A DNA stretch of 64,000 bases from Burkholderiales bacterium (lineage in GTDB: Bacteria > Pseudomonadota > Gammaproteobacteria > Burkholderiales > Burkholderiaceae_C), in NCBI GenBank assembly GCA_016000265.1, contig JAECRL010000007.1, positions 118,376-182,375 on the forward strand. The letters run 5' to 3'. The notes under the pieces were generated by a model. The model searched no databases and was not told where the DNA came from. It worked only from the letters and a program-made list of their open reading frames with translations. Shown here piece after piece: positions 45,565-56,168 of this stretch; position 1 is the stretch's first letter, and every line of letters begins with the position of its first letter. The position numbers and the translations under genes are program-made.

Positions 45565-48314
45565 ACGCACCGGATCGCCAGGGGCCCGGCCCCTCTCACC
45601 TCGCCGAGGTGGCGCGCGCGCGCCGACGGCGCCAGCGCCTGGGCATCCAGCGCCCGGTCTGCGACACCCTCACGGCCGACGACCCCAACCCGGTCAACGC
45701 CCCCGGGGACGACACCGCACAGTGGGGCCTGGCCCTGTCGGGCGGGGGCATCCGCAGCGCCACCTTCAGCCTGGGCGTGATCCAAGCGATGGCACACGCG
45801 CGCGACCCGGGCACGCCCCATTCGAGCGCAGGCGCCACCGACGCCCCTCGCTGGCCCCTGCTGGCGCAGTTCGACTTCCTGAGCACCGTCAGCGGCGGCG
45901 GCTACATCGGCGGCTTCGTCAGCAGCCTGTTCGTGCCCGGCCGGCTCACCGGCGCCCGCCAGGACGGCCCCCCGGAGGACGAAGCCGTGGCGCTGGCACG
46001 GGGCTTCCAGGCGCTGCAGGAAGAGCCGCCCGGTCGCATCCACCGCAGCACCGAGTTCGACCCCGAGCGCCCCGGCAAGGCCGCGCTGGCCTGGCTGCGC
46101 GACAACGGGCGCTACATGGCGCCCAGCGGCGCGGGCGACATGCTCTACGCCGCCACCATCGCCGTGCGCAACTGGTTCGCCACGCAGTACGTGGTGGGCA
46201 CCCTGATCGTGCTGATGCTGGCGCTGGTGCAGGCGCTGCGCTGGACGGCGGCCAGCACCTGGCCGGCCTGGCGGGGCCTGGAGGCCCGTTGGCTGCTGGA
46301 TGCGCGCAACAGCGAGACCTTGCTGTGGTGGAGCCCGTCCTGGGCCGCGCCCGGCCTGCTGATGCTGCTGACGGCCGTGCCCCTGGGCATCGCGTACTGG
46401 TTCTCTCACCCCACCTCGGGCCCACAGACGCGCCGCCCCAGCCGGGGCGCCCCCGACGACCACCTCAGCGCCGAGCCCCAGGCGTGGACCACCGCCTCGG
46501 TGCTGGGGCTGCTGATCGCCGTCGTGCTGGCTGCGCTGGGGGCGGGCGCCTTGCTGTGGCTGCAACGCCCCTCGGTGGCACTGGGCCTGTTTGGCTCGGC
46601 GCTGTGCACGGTGCTGGCGGTGCTGTGGTACCTGGGCGCCGTTGGCCGCACCAACGCCGACGGACAAGGCAGCCTCGCCAAGCTGCGCGTGGTGCTCACG
46701 CGCTGGCTGAGCACGTCGCTGAAATGGGGCCTGGTGCTCGCCGCCCTGGCGGCCATCGAGACCCTGGCCCAGACGCTGTGGCTGTGGGTGTCGCTGCGCG
46801 AAGGCGCGCTGATGTCGGCGCTGCTGGCCGCCGTCGTCTGGCTGCTCAAGGAGGGCATCACGCGCGTGGCCGAACCGGGCGCCGACAGCTGGCTGCGCAA
46901 GGTGCCCCTGGGCCTGCTGGCCGGCGTCGTGGGCGCGACCCTGTGGCTGAGCGTGGCCGCCGCGCTCGACATCCTGCTGCTGCAGGTGGCCTGGCCCGAA
47001 GGGTGGGCCGACCCCAAGGTGCTGCAAAGCCACGACCAGTCCATCGTCGCCATGCTCTACGCCTGGTCGGCCGTGGGCCTGTCGCTGTTCCTGGCGCGCA
47101 TCGTCGGGCGCTTCCCCGGCTTCCTCAACCTGTCGACGCTGCAAGGCCTCTACAGCGCGCGCATCACGCGGGCCTACCTGGGCGCCACCAACGCCGCGCG
47201 CTTTCGCGCTGGCGCCTCGGCCGAGGCCCGCGACGTGGCCGAGCCCATCCTGGGCGACAGCCTCTCGCCCGAGGACATCCACCGCAACACGCTCGCGCCG
47301 ATTCACTTCGTCAACGTCTGCGTCAACCAGAGCGTGAGCCCGGGTGAGCAACTCATCCAGCGCGACCGCAAAGGCAAGCCGCTGGTGCTCGCCCCCGGTG
47401 GCTTCTACTTCGACCAGGACGCACACGCGATGCGCGCCACCGGCGCGGGCGAGCTCTCGCAGAGCCTGAGCTTCGGCGAATGGCTGGGCGTGTCGGGCGC
47501 CGCGTTTTCAACCGGGCTGGGGCGCGGCACGGGCCTGGGCATGTCGCTGGTGATGGGCTTTGCCAACGTGCGCCTGGGCCGCTGGTGGCAGGGTTTGGAG
47601 CCATCCGGCCAGCCCAAACTGCCCTGGGCCTACCAGCACCTCACCACCCAGGCCTACCTGGTCAACGAGATGACGGGCACCTTCCACGGCGACCGCCGCC
47701 CCTACCTGTACCTGTCGGACGGCGGCCACCACGAGAACACCGCGGTGTTCGAGTTCCTGCGCCTGGATCGGCCCCGGCAGGTGCGCGTCATCGTGGTCAC
47801 CGACTGCGGCTGCGACCCGGATTACCGCTTCGACGACCTGGCCAACCTGATCCGCCTGGTGCGCATCGACCACGGCCTGGAGGTCACCGTCAACACCGAC
47901 GCCACCGAGGCCAACAGCCCGCTGCACGGGGTGTTCACGCACCCCGACGCGATGCAGCGCGGTGCCGACGGCAAACTGCCCAAGCCCGATGGCCGCTGCG
48001 CCGTGCTGCTGGACGTGCGCGGCACCGAGCGCAGCGCCGCGATGGGCGTGGCCGCCGGGGCCCTGCACGCGCGCATCATCCTCATCAAGCCTCGCCTGAT
48101 CGACGGCCTGACGGTGGACCTGATGCAGTACAGCCAGACCCACCCGAGCTTCCCCCAGGAGACAACGATGGACCAGTTCTTCGACGAGGCGCAGTGGGAG
48201 AGCTACCGCCAACTCGGGCTGCGGGTGGGCCAGCGCGTCTTCGAGGGCGACGGCTCGGACGCGTACCGCGAGGCGCTGTGGGTGCGCGTGCTGCACGACC
48301 TGCCGAGGCACTGA
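45561..48314 (+). CDS. Patatin-like phospholipase with multi-pass membrane insert
   Basis: A 917-aa protein. The N-terminal part has the patatin oxyanion motif SGGGIRSATFSLG (residues 60-72) and the nucleophile Ser111 in FLSTVSGGGYIGGF. The catalytic Asp, in LSDGGHHENTAVFE, is at residue 720. Between them about residues 195-520 contain seven or eight hydrophobic helices (for example YVVGTLIVLMLALVQAL, LGLLIAVVLAALGAGAL, LLAGVVGATLWLSVAAALD). The catalytic halves are therefore separated by a membrane domain. It should act on phospholipids at the membrane. Coupled to the lysozyme-like gene, it could form a cell-envelope-directed pair. Confidence 0.82.
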   Translation: MNAPDRQGPGPSHLAEVARARRRRQRLGIQRPVCDTLTADDPNPVNAPGDDTAQWGLALSGGGIRSATFSLGVIQAMAHARDPGTPHSSAGATDAPRWPLLAQFDFLSTVSGGGYIGGFVSSLFVPGRLTGARQDGPPEDEAVALARGFQALQEEPPGRIHRSTEFDPERPGKAALAWLRDNGRYMAPSGAGDMLYAATIAVRNWFATQYVVGTLIVLMLALVQALRWTAASTWPAWRGLEARWLLDARNSETLLWWSPSWAAPGLLMLLTAVPLGIAYWFSHPTSGPQTRRPSRGAPDDHLSAEPQAWTTASVLGLLIAVVLAALGAGALLWLQRPSVALGLFGSALCTVLAVLWYLGAVGRTNADGQGSLAKLRVVLTRWLSTSLKWGLVLAALAAIETLAQTLWLWVSLREGALMSALLAAVVWLLKEGITRVAEPGADSWLRKVPLGLLAGVVGATLWLSVAAALDILLLQVAWPEGWADPKVLQSHDQSIVAMLYAWSAVGLSLFLARIVGRFPGFLNLSTLQGLYSARITRAYLGATNAARFRAGASAEARDVAEPILGDSLSPEDIHRNTLAPIHFVNVCVNQSVSPGEQLIQRDRKGKPLVLAPGGFYFDQDAHAMRATGAGELSQSLSFGEWLGVSGAAFSTGLGRGTGLGMSLVMGFANVRLGRWWQGLEPSGQPKLPWAYQHLTTQAYLVNEMTGTFHGDRRPYLYLSDGGHHENTAVFEFLRLDRPRQVRVIVVTDCGCDPDYRFDDLANLIRLVRIDHGLEVTVNTDATEANSPLHGVFTHPDAMQRGADGKLPKPDGRCAVLLDVRGTERSAAMGVAAGALHARIILIKPRLIDGLTVDLMQYSQTHPSFPQETTMDQFFDEAQWESYRQLGLRVGQRVFEGDGSDAYREALWVRVLHDLPRH

Positions 48315-48338
48315 GCGGGCCTCGGGCGAGCGGCAGGC

Positions 48339-49592
48339 TCAGGCCGGCAACAACCCGTCGGCCTTGAGCAGCTCCTCCAGGCACTGGGTCTTCAAGCCGT
48401 AGAAGGCCTTGATGTCGCGCACCTGGGCCACGACCTCGGCGTTGTCCTGGGGCTGGGCGCGCTTCACCGCCAGGATCATCTTGTTCTTGTTGGTGTGCTC
48501 CAGCGAGATGAACTCGAAGACCTGGGTGTCGTAGCCGGCGGCGTCCAGCAGCATCGCGCGCAGGCCGTCGGTCAGCATCTCGGCCTCCTGGGCCTGGTGG
48601 ATGCCGTGCTGCAGGATGGGCCGCAGCGGGTGCGGGCTCAGCAGCTGCGGGCGCACCTCCTTGTGACAGCAAGGCGAGCACAGGATGACCTCGGCGCCCG
48701 CGCGGATGCCGAGGTGAATGGCGTGGTCGGTGGCGATGTCGCAGGCGTGCAGGGCGATGACGACGTCGAGGCCCAACGGGTGGTAGTGGCGCACGTCACC
48801 CTGCTCATAGTCCATGCCCTGCAGTTTCAGCTTGCCGATGACGCGCTGGCACAGCTGCACCAGGTCCTCGCGCAACTCGACGCCGGTGACGCGGGCGTCG
48901 CGGCCCAGGGTGTGGCGCAGCCAGTCGTGGATGGCGAAGGTGAGGTAGCCCTTGCCCGAGCCGAAATCGACCACGTGCAGGGCGGGGCGCTCGGCCAGCG
49001 CAGAGCGCGCCAAGGCGGCAGAGAACACCTCGATGAACTTGTTGATCTGCTTCCACTTGCGCGACATGGCCGGGATGAGCTGGCCCTGCGCGTCGGTGAC
49101 GCCGAGTTCGCGCAGGAAGGGGCGCGAGGGTTCGAGCAGGCGGTGCTTGTCGCGGTTGTGGGCCTGGGGGGGCGCCGCGTGCGCCACATCAGCTGCATCA
49201 GCCGCCCCCGCGCTCAGCTTGCCGATGCGCACCGTGGCCTTGCCTTTCTTGCTGAAGGCCAGCTGCACCTCTTCGCTGGGCGTGAACAGGTGCGCGTTGC
49301 GAAAGGCGCCATGCGCCAGCCAGCCTCGCAGCAACTGGAGCCCCTCCCCCAGCGGCAGGTTCTTGGTGATGTCCTTGGTGGGGAAGCGCAGCAGGAAGCT
49401 CAGGTGGGGCTCGCTGCGCAAGGCCACCGGGCGCACCATGAGGCGCTGCAGGCCGCTGCCTTGCTCGTCGATGGCCGCGATGCCGCCCTGGTAGGCCACC
49501 ATCAACAGCTGAGCCCAGCGGCCGCTGGCGGCGGCCTCGCGCATGAGGGCGTCGAAGCGTTCGAGGTGGGGGGCGTTGGGGTCGGTGGACAT
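48339..49592 (-). CDS. Class I SAM-dependent methyltransferase (Methyltransf_32-like)
   Basis: A 417-aa protein. The SAM-binding motif I is VVDFGSGKGYLTFAIHDWL. Further motifs are VTGVELREDLVQLCQ and VVIALHACDIATDHAI, with CSPCCHKEVRPQLL containing a Cys pair. This ALHACDxATD / CCHK pattern matches the TRM13-like and Methyltransf_32 families, several of which modify RNA. An N-terminal ~200-residue extension is of unknown role. No neighbours suggest the substrate; it is convergent with the patatin gene. Confidence 0.78.
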   Translation of the reverse strand: MSTDPNAPHLERFDALMREAAASGRWAQLLMVAYQGGIAAIDEQGSGLQRLMVRPVALRSEPHLSFLLRFPTKDITKNLPLGEGLQLLRGWLAHGAFRNAHLFTPSEEVQLAFSKKGKATVRIGKLSAGAADAADVAHAAPPQAHNRDKHRLLEPSRPFLRELGVTDAQGQLIPAMSRKWKQINKFIEVFSAALARSALAERPALHVVDFGSGKGYLTFAIHDWLRHTLGRDARVTGVELREDLVQLCQRVIGKLKLQGMDYEQGDVRHYHPLGLDVVIALHACDIATDHAIHLGIRAGAEVILCSPCCHKEVRPQLLSPHPLRPILQHGIHQAQEAEMLTDGLRAMLLDAAGYDTQVFEFISLEHTNKNKMILAVKRAQPQDNAEVVAQVRDIKAFYGLKTQCLEELLKADGLLPA

Positions 49593-49618
49593 CGGGGGGA
49601 GGCAAGGAGGGGGAAGGC

Positions 49619-50032
49619 TCAGGCCCAGCGGCTGACGCCGTAGCCCGCGACCATCAGGCCGAAGACCAGTTGCGCCACGAACAACAGGTTGAAGGCCACC
49701 GTGTAGCGCACGGCGCGCCAGCGGCGCTGGTCGTCGAGCAGGAAGAGTCGGGCGTGTTCGGGCAGGTCGGCTTCCAGCGCCTTGAGGCCCACCTTGGTGA
49801 GGTGCAGCAGGTGGCGGCTGCGCGCGTCGACCACGGCGAAAACCACGGCCAGCAGGCAGACGAAGCCGCCCAGCAGCACCAGCACCGCGGGGTGGTTGGC
49901 CTTCTCCAGCGCCGCGAAGATCATGCCGTTGGCGAAGATGGACAGGGCCACGTAGAAGTTGAACGCCTTGAGCCGCTGCTCGGCGTTGAACTTCCAGTGC
50001 TCCCAGAGGTAGGTGTCGGGTGACAGGCCCAT
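49619..50032 (-). CDS. Small integral membrane protein, unknown function
   Basis: A 137-aa protein with three predicted membrane helices (FYVALSIFANGMIFAAL, VLVLLGGFVCLLAVVFAVV, VAFNLLFVAQLVFGLMVAG) and a conserved-looking start (WEHWKFNAEQRLKAFNFYVA). I recognise no named family. It lies 26 bp from the start of the methyltransferase gene and 28 bp beyond the ProQ-like gene on the same strand. Confidence 0.65.
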   Translation of the reverse strand: MGLSPDTYLWEHWKFNAEQRLKAFNFYVALSIFANGMIFAALEKANHPAVLVLLGGFVCLLAVVFAVVDARSRHLLHLTKVGLKALEADLPEHARLFLLDDQRRWRAVRYTVAFNLLFVAQLVFGLMVAGYGVSRWA

Positions 50033-50060
50033 GCGACGCCCCGCTCAGCGCCCGACGGCC

Positions 50061-50870
50061 TCAGCCGCGCGGCGGGCCGCGGCGGGGGGCGCCGTCGCGA
50101 CGCGGGCCCTGGCCGGCGGCCCCGCGCGGGCCTTGACCGCCTCGGGGACCATCGCGGCGGCCATCGCGGCGAGCGTCATCGGGGCGACGCGGGCGCGACG
50201 CCTCTTCAGCGGCCTCGGTGCGGGCCTGGGCCAGCAAGCCGTCCAGCGCCTCGGGGGCGATGCCCTTGAGCGCGCAGAAATTGGCGGTGGTGAGCTTGGT
50301 GGTCTCGAAGTCACGCAGCAGGCTGAAGCGCTCGCGGCGACCGGCTTCTTCCTGCTCGCGGCGCGCCTGCTGGTTGGCGCGGCGGCGCGTGAGCTCGTCG
50401 GTGGCGACCTGGCGGTGCTCCTCGCTGAGCTCGCCCGCGGGCTGGCCGTCGAGGTCGAAGCGCTGCTTGCCGCGCGAGACGGCCACCAGGTAGGAGGTGG
50501 CGCCGGTGAGGCGGCGCAGGAAGGCCGACAGGGCCGTCTTGCTGAACTCGCCGGGCGCGCGCTCCTGGATGTCGGCCTGGATGCGCAGCTTCAGGGGCTT
50601 GGGCGCGCCGGTGAACAGCGCCGGGAACAGCTCGGCCAGGCGCGCCGCGGTGGCCGCGGTCGAGGGTTCGGTGCGGGCGGGTGCAGCGGGCGCAGCGGCC
50701 GCGGCTTGCGGCGCAGGCTCTGCGTCGGCAGGGGCGGCGGTCGGCTGGGGCGCGCTGGCGGCGGCTTCAGCCGCTTCGGTGGCTTCAGGAGCCGCAACGG
50801 CGGCCTGTTCAGGGGCCAGATCAGCGGCCGCAGCCTGCTCGGCAGCGGGTGCCGGATTCGTCGAGGACAT
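50061..50870 (-). CDS. ProQ/FinO-domain RNA-binding protein
   Basis: A 269-aa protein. The central ~110 residues form a ProQ/FinO domain: ARLAELFPALFTGAPKPLKL, ALSAFLRRLTGATSYLVAVS, and RFDLDGQPAGELSEEH. This domain binds structured small RNAs and mRNA 3' ends. It is flanked by an Ala/Pro/Glu-rich N-terminal tail and an Arg/Gly-rich C-terminal tail, both probably disordered and RNA-contacting. The start at 50870 is the first ATG past a non-conserved extension, and no strong ribosome site is visible. Confidence 0.88.
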   Translation of the reverse strand: MSSTNPAPAAEQAAAADLAPEQAAVAAPEATEAAEAAASAPQPTAAPADAEPAPQAAAAAPAAPARTEPSTAATAARLAELFPALFTGAPKPLKLRIQADIQERAPGEFSKTALSAFLRRLTGATSYLVAVSRGKQRFDLDGQPAGELSEEHRQVATDELTRRRANQQARREQEEAGRRERFSLLRDFETTKLTTANFCALKGIAPEALDGLLAQARTEAAEEASRPRRPDDARRDGRRDGPRGGQGPRGAAGQGPRRDGAPRRGPPRG

Positions 50871-50938
50871 GGGTGGTGCAGAGAAGCGCAAAACACCGAT
50901 TGTCGCCGCTGCGGGGTGGTTTTGACCACCCGAGGCGA

Positions 50939-51469
50939 TCAAGCCCGGCTGCGGGCCACGGCCGGTGCGTTGCGCAGCGGCCCGGCGAGGGCCTCGACCT
51001 GCTCTTGCACCTCGCGGCGCAGGCCCAGGAAGAAGGCCACTTCGGCCACGATGAACAGCGGGCCGACCAGCAGGCCCACGAGGTCATCGACGAAGGCCGG
51101 CTTGCGTCCTTCGTAGAAGTGGCCGATGAACTGGAACACCCAGCCGACCACGAAGACGCCGATGCTCCAGCCCAGCCAGGCGGCCTGCGGCAGCGCGGCC
51201 AGCTGGTGGCCACCGAGGACGGCCAGGCCCACCAGGGCGGCCATGGTCAGGCCGAAGCGCAGGTCCAGGCGCAGGTAGAACACCGTGGTGAGCACCCAGG
51301 CCAGGTCGGCGGCGGTGAGGCGCTGCCCGCCCAGCTCCACGCCGGCGCCCGCCAGCAGGCCCGCTAGGGACAACACGATCATCGGGATGCCCACGAGGTG
51401 GGTGATGACGTTGCGCACGTGGCGGTGGTAGCTCGCGTAGTTGGCGAGGTGGTCGATCAGGGTCTTCAT
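50939..51469 (-). CDS. Mpo1-like (DUF962) membrane protein
   Basis: A 176-aa integral membrane protein with about four hydrophobic segments. The conserved pattern NYASYHRHVRNVITHLVGIP and VGWVFQFIGHFYEGRKPAF matches the Mpo1/DUF962 family, whose yeast member is an iron-dependent dioxygenase of 2-hydroxy fatty acids in alpha-oxidation. The His residues (YHRH, HLVG, GHFYEG) are the proposed metal ligands. The start at 51469 was chosen over an upstream extension lacking family similarity. Confidence 0.85.
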   Translation of the reverse strand: MKTLIDHLANYASYHRHVRNVITHLVGIPMIVLSLAGLLAGAGVELGGQRLTAADLAWVLTTVFYLRLDLRFGLTMAALVGLAVLGGHQLAALPQAAWLGWSIGVFVVGWVFQFIGHFYEGRKPAFVDDLVGLLVGPLFIVAEVAFFLGLRREVQEQVEALAGPLRNAPAVARSRA

Positions 51470-51554
51470 GGCGAGGCGGCCTCGGCGTTGGGGTTCAGGG
51501 AAGCTCCCATGCTGCCGCGGCGCCGCCATCGGTGTCTGCCAGGTAGCCGACAGT

Positions 51555-52928
51555 TCAGATCATGCGCGCCAGCAAGGCCCCCTCGTAGCGCGCGTCCAGC
51601 GGGATGCGCACGTGCAGCGGGCTGCCTGGGGCGGCCACGATGGGCTCGCCATCGAGGTTGCGCATGGTCTCCAGCTTGATCTTCTGGTTGCCGAACGGGT
51701 GGATGACCTCGATGGTGTCGCCCACGTCGAAGCGGTTTTTCACCACCACCTCGGCCCATCCGTCGGCCACGCCCTTGACCTCGCCGCAGAACTGGCTGCG
51801 GTGGAACTCGGAGTGGCCGGTGATGTAGTTCTGGTAGTCCTGCGCGGGGCGGCGCTCCAGGAAACCGCCGGTGTAGCCGCGGCTGGCCAGGCCCTCGAGC
51901 TGGATGAGCAGGTCGCGGTTGAAGGGGCGCCCGGCTGCGGCGTCGTCGATGGCGTTGCGGTAGACCTGGGCCACGCGCGCCACGTAGTACAGCGACTTGG
52001 TGCGACCTTCGACCTTGAGCGAGTCGACGCCGATCTGGGCCAGGCGCTCGACGTGCTCGACGGCGCGCAGGTCCTTGGAGTTCATGATGTAGGTGCCGTG
52101 CTCGTCTTCCATGATGGGCATGAGCTCGCCGGGGCGCTCGGCCTCTTCGATGAGGTAGACCTTGTCGGCCTCGGGGTGGCGTTTGCCGTCACCACAGGCA
52201 CTCGGCGCGAAGGCCGCGGCCTGTGCATTGGCCTGCTCCTCCTCGAAGTTGAAGACGCCTTCGAGCTGGATGGGGATGGCCTCGCCGCTGTCGGACTGCT
52301 CGGTGGCGCCTTGCGTCTTGTAGTTCCAGCGGCAGGCGTTGGTGCAGGTGCCCTGGTTGGGGTCGCGCCGGTTGAAGTAGCCCGACAGCAGGCAGCGGCC
52401 CGAGTAGGCGATGCACAGCGCGCCGTGCACGAAGACCTCCAGCTCCATGTCCGGGCATTCCTGGCGGATCTTCTCGATCTCGTCGAGGCTGAGTTCGCGC
52501 GACAGGATGATGCGCTGCACGCCCAGCTTCTGCCAGAACTTCACGGTGGCGTAGTTGGTGGTGTTGGCCTGCACCGAGAGGTGGATGGGCACCTCGGGCC
52601 ACTTCTCGCGCACCATCATGATCAGGCCGGGGTCGGCCATGATGATGCCGTCGGGCTTCATCTCGATGATGGGCTCGATGTCGCGCAGGTAGGTGCGGAT
52701 CTTGTCGTTGTGCGCGATCAGGTTGCTGGTGACGTACAGCTTCTTGCCGCGCTCGCGCGCTTCGGCGATGCCTTGCGCGAGTTGCTCGAGCTTGAACTCG
52801 TTGTTGCGCGCGCGCAGGGAGTAGCGCGGCTGGCCGGCGTAGACGGCGTCGGCGCCGAAGTCGTAGGCGGCGCGCATCTTGTCGAGCGAGCCGGCGGGCA
52901 TGAGCAATTCGGGAGCGGGGCGGTTCAT
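51555..52928 (-). CDS. trhP: tRNA 5-hydroxyuridine synthesis protein TrhP (U32 family)
   Basis: A 457-aa member of the U32 family (formerly YegQ), which forms 5-hydroxyuridine at tRNA position 34 from prephenate. Motifs include [50 protein letters not shown] here [14 protein letters not shown], and the Fe-S-binding [20 protein letters not shown] with CTNACRWNY. The cysteines are all present. No peptidase function is expected. It stands as a single gene with a 46-bp gap to the MBL-fold gene. Confidence 0.93.
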   Translation of the reverse strand: MNRPAPELLMPAGSLDKMRAAYDFGADAVYAGQPRYSLRARNNEFKLEQLAQGIAEARERGKKLYVTSNLIAHNDKIRTYLRDIEPIIEMKPDGIIMADPGLIMMVREKWPEVPIHLSVQANTTNYATVKFWQKLGVQRIILSRELSLDEIEKIRQECPDMELEVFVHGALCIAYSGRCLLSGYFNRRDPNQGTCTNACRWNYKTQGATEQSDSGEAIPIQLEGVFNFEEEQANAQAAAFAPSACGDGKRHPEADKVYLIEEAERPGELMPIMEDEHGTYIMNSKDLRAVEHVERLAQIGVDSLKVEGRTKSLYYVARVAQVYRNAIDDAAAGRPFNRDLLIQLEGLASRGYTGGFLERRPAQDYQNYITGHSEFHRSQFCGEVKGVADGWAEVVVKNRFDVGDTIEVIHPFGNQKIKLETMRNLDGEPIVAAPGSPLHVRIPLDARYEGALLARMI

Positions 52929-52975
52929 GGGGCCGGATTGTCACCCCTGGCGCCCGTTTGTGCTGGCTTGGGCCC

Positions 52976-53938
52976 TCAGGTGCTGGGGGGATGCCCGCCC
53001 CGCGCATCGCCACCCCCCCGGGTGCTGTGCAGCACGCCGCCGTCCAGCGTGGCGGCCCCGGCGCGCACCAGCTCCTGCGCCATGTGCGCGGCGATGGCCT
53101 CGGGGTCGACGGGGTAGAGCGCGCGCATCGCGCCCATGCCCTCGAAGCTGGCCTGGACCATCGCGGCCAGCTCGGGCAGGCTCATGCGGCGGGTCTCCAG
53201 CAGCTTGAAGGCCAGCAGCACCTTCAGGGCGTTGTCGGCGTTGCGCCGCGGGTCCTCGCTGAGCCACTCGATGCGCGAGCGCGCCGCCTGCAGGGCCGCG
53301 CTGACGGCGCCGTCGTGCTCGCCAAAGGGCGCGCCGTGCCCGGGGATCACGATGGCGGGGCACAGCTGGCCGATGAGGTCGAGCGTGGCGGCCTGCTCGG
53401 CGAAACCGGCGACGCCTTCGAGCTCGGGGAAGATCACGCCGAAGCCCTTTTGCCACAGCGCGTCGGCCGAAATCAGGATGCCCAGGCGCTCGCACCACAG
53501 CATCACCATGGCGTGGTCGTGGCCGGCCGCGGGCAGCACGGCCCAGCCTTCACCGCCCAGGGAGAGGCGCTCGTGCGGCACCAGCAGGCGGTCGAAGCCG
53601 AAGCGCGGGCAGCGCTGGCTGGTGCGGCGGTAGCTCAGCGCGTCTTCGTCCCAATCGGTCACCAGCGCGGCCTCGCCCGGCGGGATCCAGGTCTGGCAGC
53701 CGTGGCGCTCGGTGAGCAGGGCGTTGCCACCGGCGTGGTCGGAGTGCAGGTGGGTGTTGACGATGCGGCCCAGGGGGCGCCCCTGCAGCGCACCGTCGAT
53801 GAGCCGCAGCGTCTCGGGCGCGTCGCTGACGTAGCCGGTGTCGACCACGGTGGGCACGTCGTCGTCGGCGAAGACGATGTTGTTGGACGACAGCCAGCCC
53901 CTTTCGAGCACCTGGATGGATGGGGGCAAAGGCGTCAT
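52976..53938 (-). CDS. Metallo-beta-lactamase-fold hydrolase
   Basis: A 320-aa MBL-fold hydrolase. The zinc site is [13 protein letters not shown], with further ligands in [21 protein letters not shown] and [12 protein letters not shown]. The pattern resembles thiolesterase or glyoxalase-II-like members rather than beta-lactamases. It starts at 53938 ([15 protein letters not shown]); the open frame extends about 35 codons upstream but lacks family similarity there. No neighbour suggests the substrate. Confidence 0.85.
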   Translation of the reverse strand: MTPLPPSIQVLERGWLSSNNIVFADDDVPTVVDTGYVSDAPETLRLIDGALQGRPLGRIVNTHLHSDHAGGNALLTERHGCQTWIPPGEAALVTDWDEDALSYRRTSQRCPRFGFDRLLVPHERLSLGGEGWAVLPAAGHDHAMVMLWCERLGILISADALWQKGFGVIFPELEGVAGFAEQAATLDLIGQLCPAIVIPGHGAPFGEHDGAVSAALQAARSRIEWLSEDPRRNADNALKVLLAFKLLETRRMSLPELAAMVQASFEGMGAMRALYPVDPEAIAAHMAQELVRAGAATLDGGVLHSTRGGGDARGGHPPST

Positions 53939-54109
53939 GCGGATGGCGGGCTGCGGCGATGGGGACGATCCTACGCCAAGGGCGGCGACGGGGGCGCGCT
54001 GTCGGGGATCTGGCCGGGATCCGCGCCCTGTTTGACGGATCACGACCCGCGGTCATTTTTCACAATCCGGGTTCGACGTCCCGCCGACGAGGCGTCGAGA
54101 GCCGTCTTC

Positions 54110-56164
54110 ATGTTCGTTGCTATTCGAAAGCACACCATGCCCAACACCGCTCCCATCGCCGGCATCGCCCCCCCTTGCGACACCCGCTGCGACCCCACCC
54201 GCGACCTCGCCTCTCGCCGCCGCGTGCGCGACTTCTTTCGCTACCACGGCATCTGGGCGCCGGGTGTGCGCCTGTTTCGGCGCATCGGTTTTCAGGCCAA
54301 GGCGCTGACGCTGACCGCCGTCTTCCTGGTGCCCATCGGGCTGCTGTCCTGGCAGTACTTCTCCGACAAGGCCGCCACCATCGCCTTCACGCAGGCCGAG
54401 CGGCAGGGCGTGCAGGTGATGCAGCGGCTCGTGCCCGTGCTCAAGGGCGTGGTCGACATCCGCAACGCGACGCGCGCCATGGCGGGCGGCCACGACGCGC
54501 AGGCCGACTACCAGGCCGCGCGGCGCGAGGTCGACCAAGGCCTTCAGCAGCTCGGCGCCCACGTCGATTCGATGGGCGACCCGCTGAAGCTGAGCGACGC
54601 GATCGCCCGCCTGCGATCGGCCTGGCAGGCCACGGCCTCATCGCCCAAGGGCCTGGACGCCAAGGGCCGCACCGTGTTCGGCCCCGTCACGCAGGCCACC
54701 ATCGAGCTGCTCAACCAGATCGGCGACCACTCCAACCTCGTGCTCGACCCCGACCTCGACAGCTACTACATGGTCAACGCGCTGGTGCTGACGCTGCCGC
54801 AAACGCTGGAGAACACCGGCCAGCTCTGGGGCTGGGGCACCTACGCCGCCGCGCGCGGGGGCCTGGGCACCGAGACCGAAAAGTCCTGGGCCGTGTGGGA
54901 CGCCCGCGTCAAGACCGGGGTGGAAGACATCCGCGCCTACTTCAAGCGGGCCACGACGGCCACCCCGACGCTGGCCGCCCGCATCGACCTGTCCGCGCTG
55001 GACACCGCCTTGAAGCTGAGAGAGGCCGGTGAGCAGGCCGTCTTCCACGCCAGCGCGCCCTCTGCCACCGAGTACCACAAGCAAGGCCAAGCCGCGGTCG
55101 CCGCGCTGGCCGCGCTCTACCCTCGCCACCTGCCTTTGCTCGACGAGCTGCTCGCCCAACGCGAAGCCGGCCTGGTCCAGGCCCGCAACCTGACCTTGTG
55201 CGTGCTGGTGCTCAGCCTGCTGGCCTCGGGTTACCTGTTTCGCTCCTTCCAGAAGGTGCTGGAGGGCGGGCTGCGGGAGGTGGTCTTTCACATCGACGCC
55301 ATCCGCGACGGCAACCTGACGACGCGCCCACGTGCCTGGGGCGCCGACGAAGCCGCCGGCCTGATGCACACCATCGGCGAGCTGCAGCTGGCGTTGCGGC
55401 GCATCGTCAGCCAGATGCGCGCCTCGGCGGACCACATCGTGCTGGCCAGTGGCGAGATCGCGCTCGGCGCCACCGACCTGGCGCGCCGCACCGAAGAGTC
55501 GGCCACCAGCCTGCAGCAGTCGGCCAGCGCGATGGGCCACATCGCCGAGACCGTGCGCAGCACCGCCGACGTCGCCGCCGAAGCCTCGCAGCTGGCCACG
55601 CACAACGCCGACGTGGCACGCCGCGGCGGCCAGATCATCCACACCATGGTCGACACCATGTCGGGCATCCAGCAGGCCTCGCGCCGCATCGGCGACATCA
55701 CCTCGGCCATCGACGGCATCGCGTTCCAGACCAACCTGCTGGCGCTCAACGCCGCGGTGGAGGCGGCGCGGGCCGGTGAACAGGGACGGGGTTTCGCCGT
55801 GGTCGCCTCCGAGGTGCGGGCGCTGGCCCAGCGCGCCTCCACCGCCGCGCGCGAGATCAAGACCCTGGTGTGCGACAGCGTGGCGCGCATCGACTCGGGC
55901 AGCGAGGTGGTGCGCCAGGCGGGCTCCACGGTCGACGACATCGTGGGCCAGGCCCTGCGCATCAACGACATGCTGGCGCGCATCGCGCAGAGCGCACAAA
56001 GCGAAGCACAGGACGTGCAGCAGACGACGCAGGCCGTGCAGGCCATGGACGCGGCCACGCAGCAAAACGCCACCCTGGTGCAGCAAAACGCCGCCGCCGC
56101 GGCCACGATGAAGGAGCAGGCCCGCAGCCTGAGCCACGAGGTCGCCGCCTTCCGCCTGGCCTGA
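54110..56164 (+). CDS. Methyl-accepting chemotaxis protein
   Basis: A 684-aa chemoreceptor. A first membrane helix ([17 protein letters not shown], ~residues 63-80) precedes a ~300-residue periplasmic sensor with a long helical bundle pattern. A second helix ([17 protein letters not shown]) and a HAMP domain follow. The signalling domain contains the conserved hairpin ([20 protein letters not shown], then [13 protein letters not shown]). No CheR/CheB pentapeptide is seen at the C-terminus. An ATG at 54137 is an alternative start. It fits the flagellar motility implied by flhD. Confidence 0.9.
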   Translation: MFVAIRKHTMPNTAPIAGIAPPCDTRCDPTRDLASRRRVRDFFRYHGIWAPGVRLFRRIGFQAKALTLTAVFLVPIGLLSWQYFSDKAATIAFTQAERQGVQVMQRLVPVLKGVVDIRNATRAMAGGHDAQADYQAARREVDQGLQQLGAHVDSMGDPLKLSDAIARLRSAWQATASSPKGLDAKGRTVFGPVTQATIELLNQIGDHSNLVLDPDLDSYYMVNALVLTLPQTLENTGQLWGWGTYAAARGGLGTETEKSWAVWDARVKTGVEDIRAYFKRATTATPTLAARIDLSALDTALKLREAGEQAVFHASAPSATEYHKQGQAAVAALAALYPRHLPLLDELLAQREAGLVQARNLTLCVLVLSLLASGYLFRSFQKVLEGGLREVVFHIDAIRDGNLTTRPRAWGADEAAGLMHTIGELQLALRRIVSQMRASADHIVLASGEIALGATDLARRTEESATSLQQSASAMGHIAETVRSTADVAAEASQLATHNADVARRGGQIIHTMVDTMSGIQQASRRIGDITSAIDGIAFQTNLLALNAAVEAARAGEQGRGFAVVASEVRALAQRASTAAREIKTLVCDSVARIDSGSEVVRQAGSTVDDIVGQALRINDMLARIAQSAQSEAQDVQQTTQAVQAMDAATQQNATLVQQNAAAAATMKEQARSLSHEVAAFRLA

Positions 56165-56168
56165 GCGG

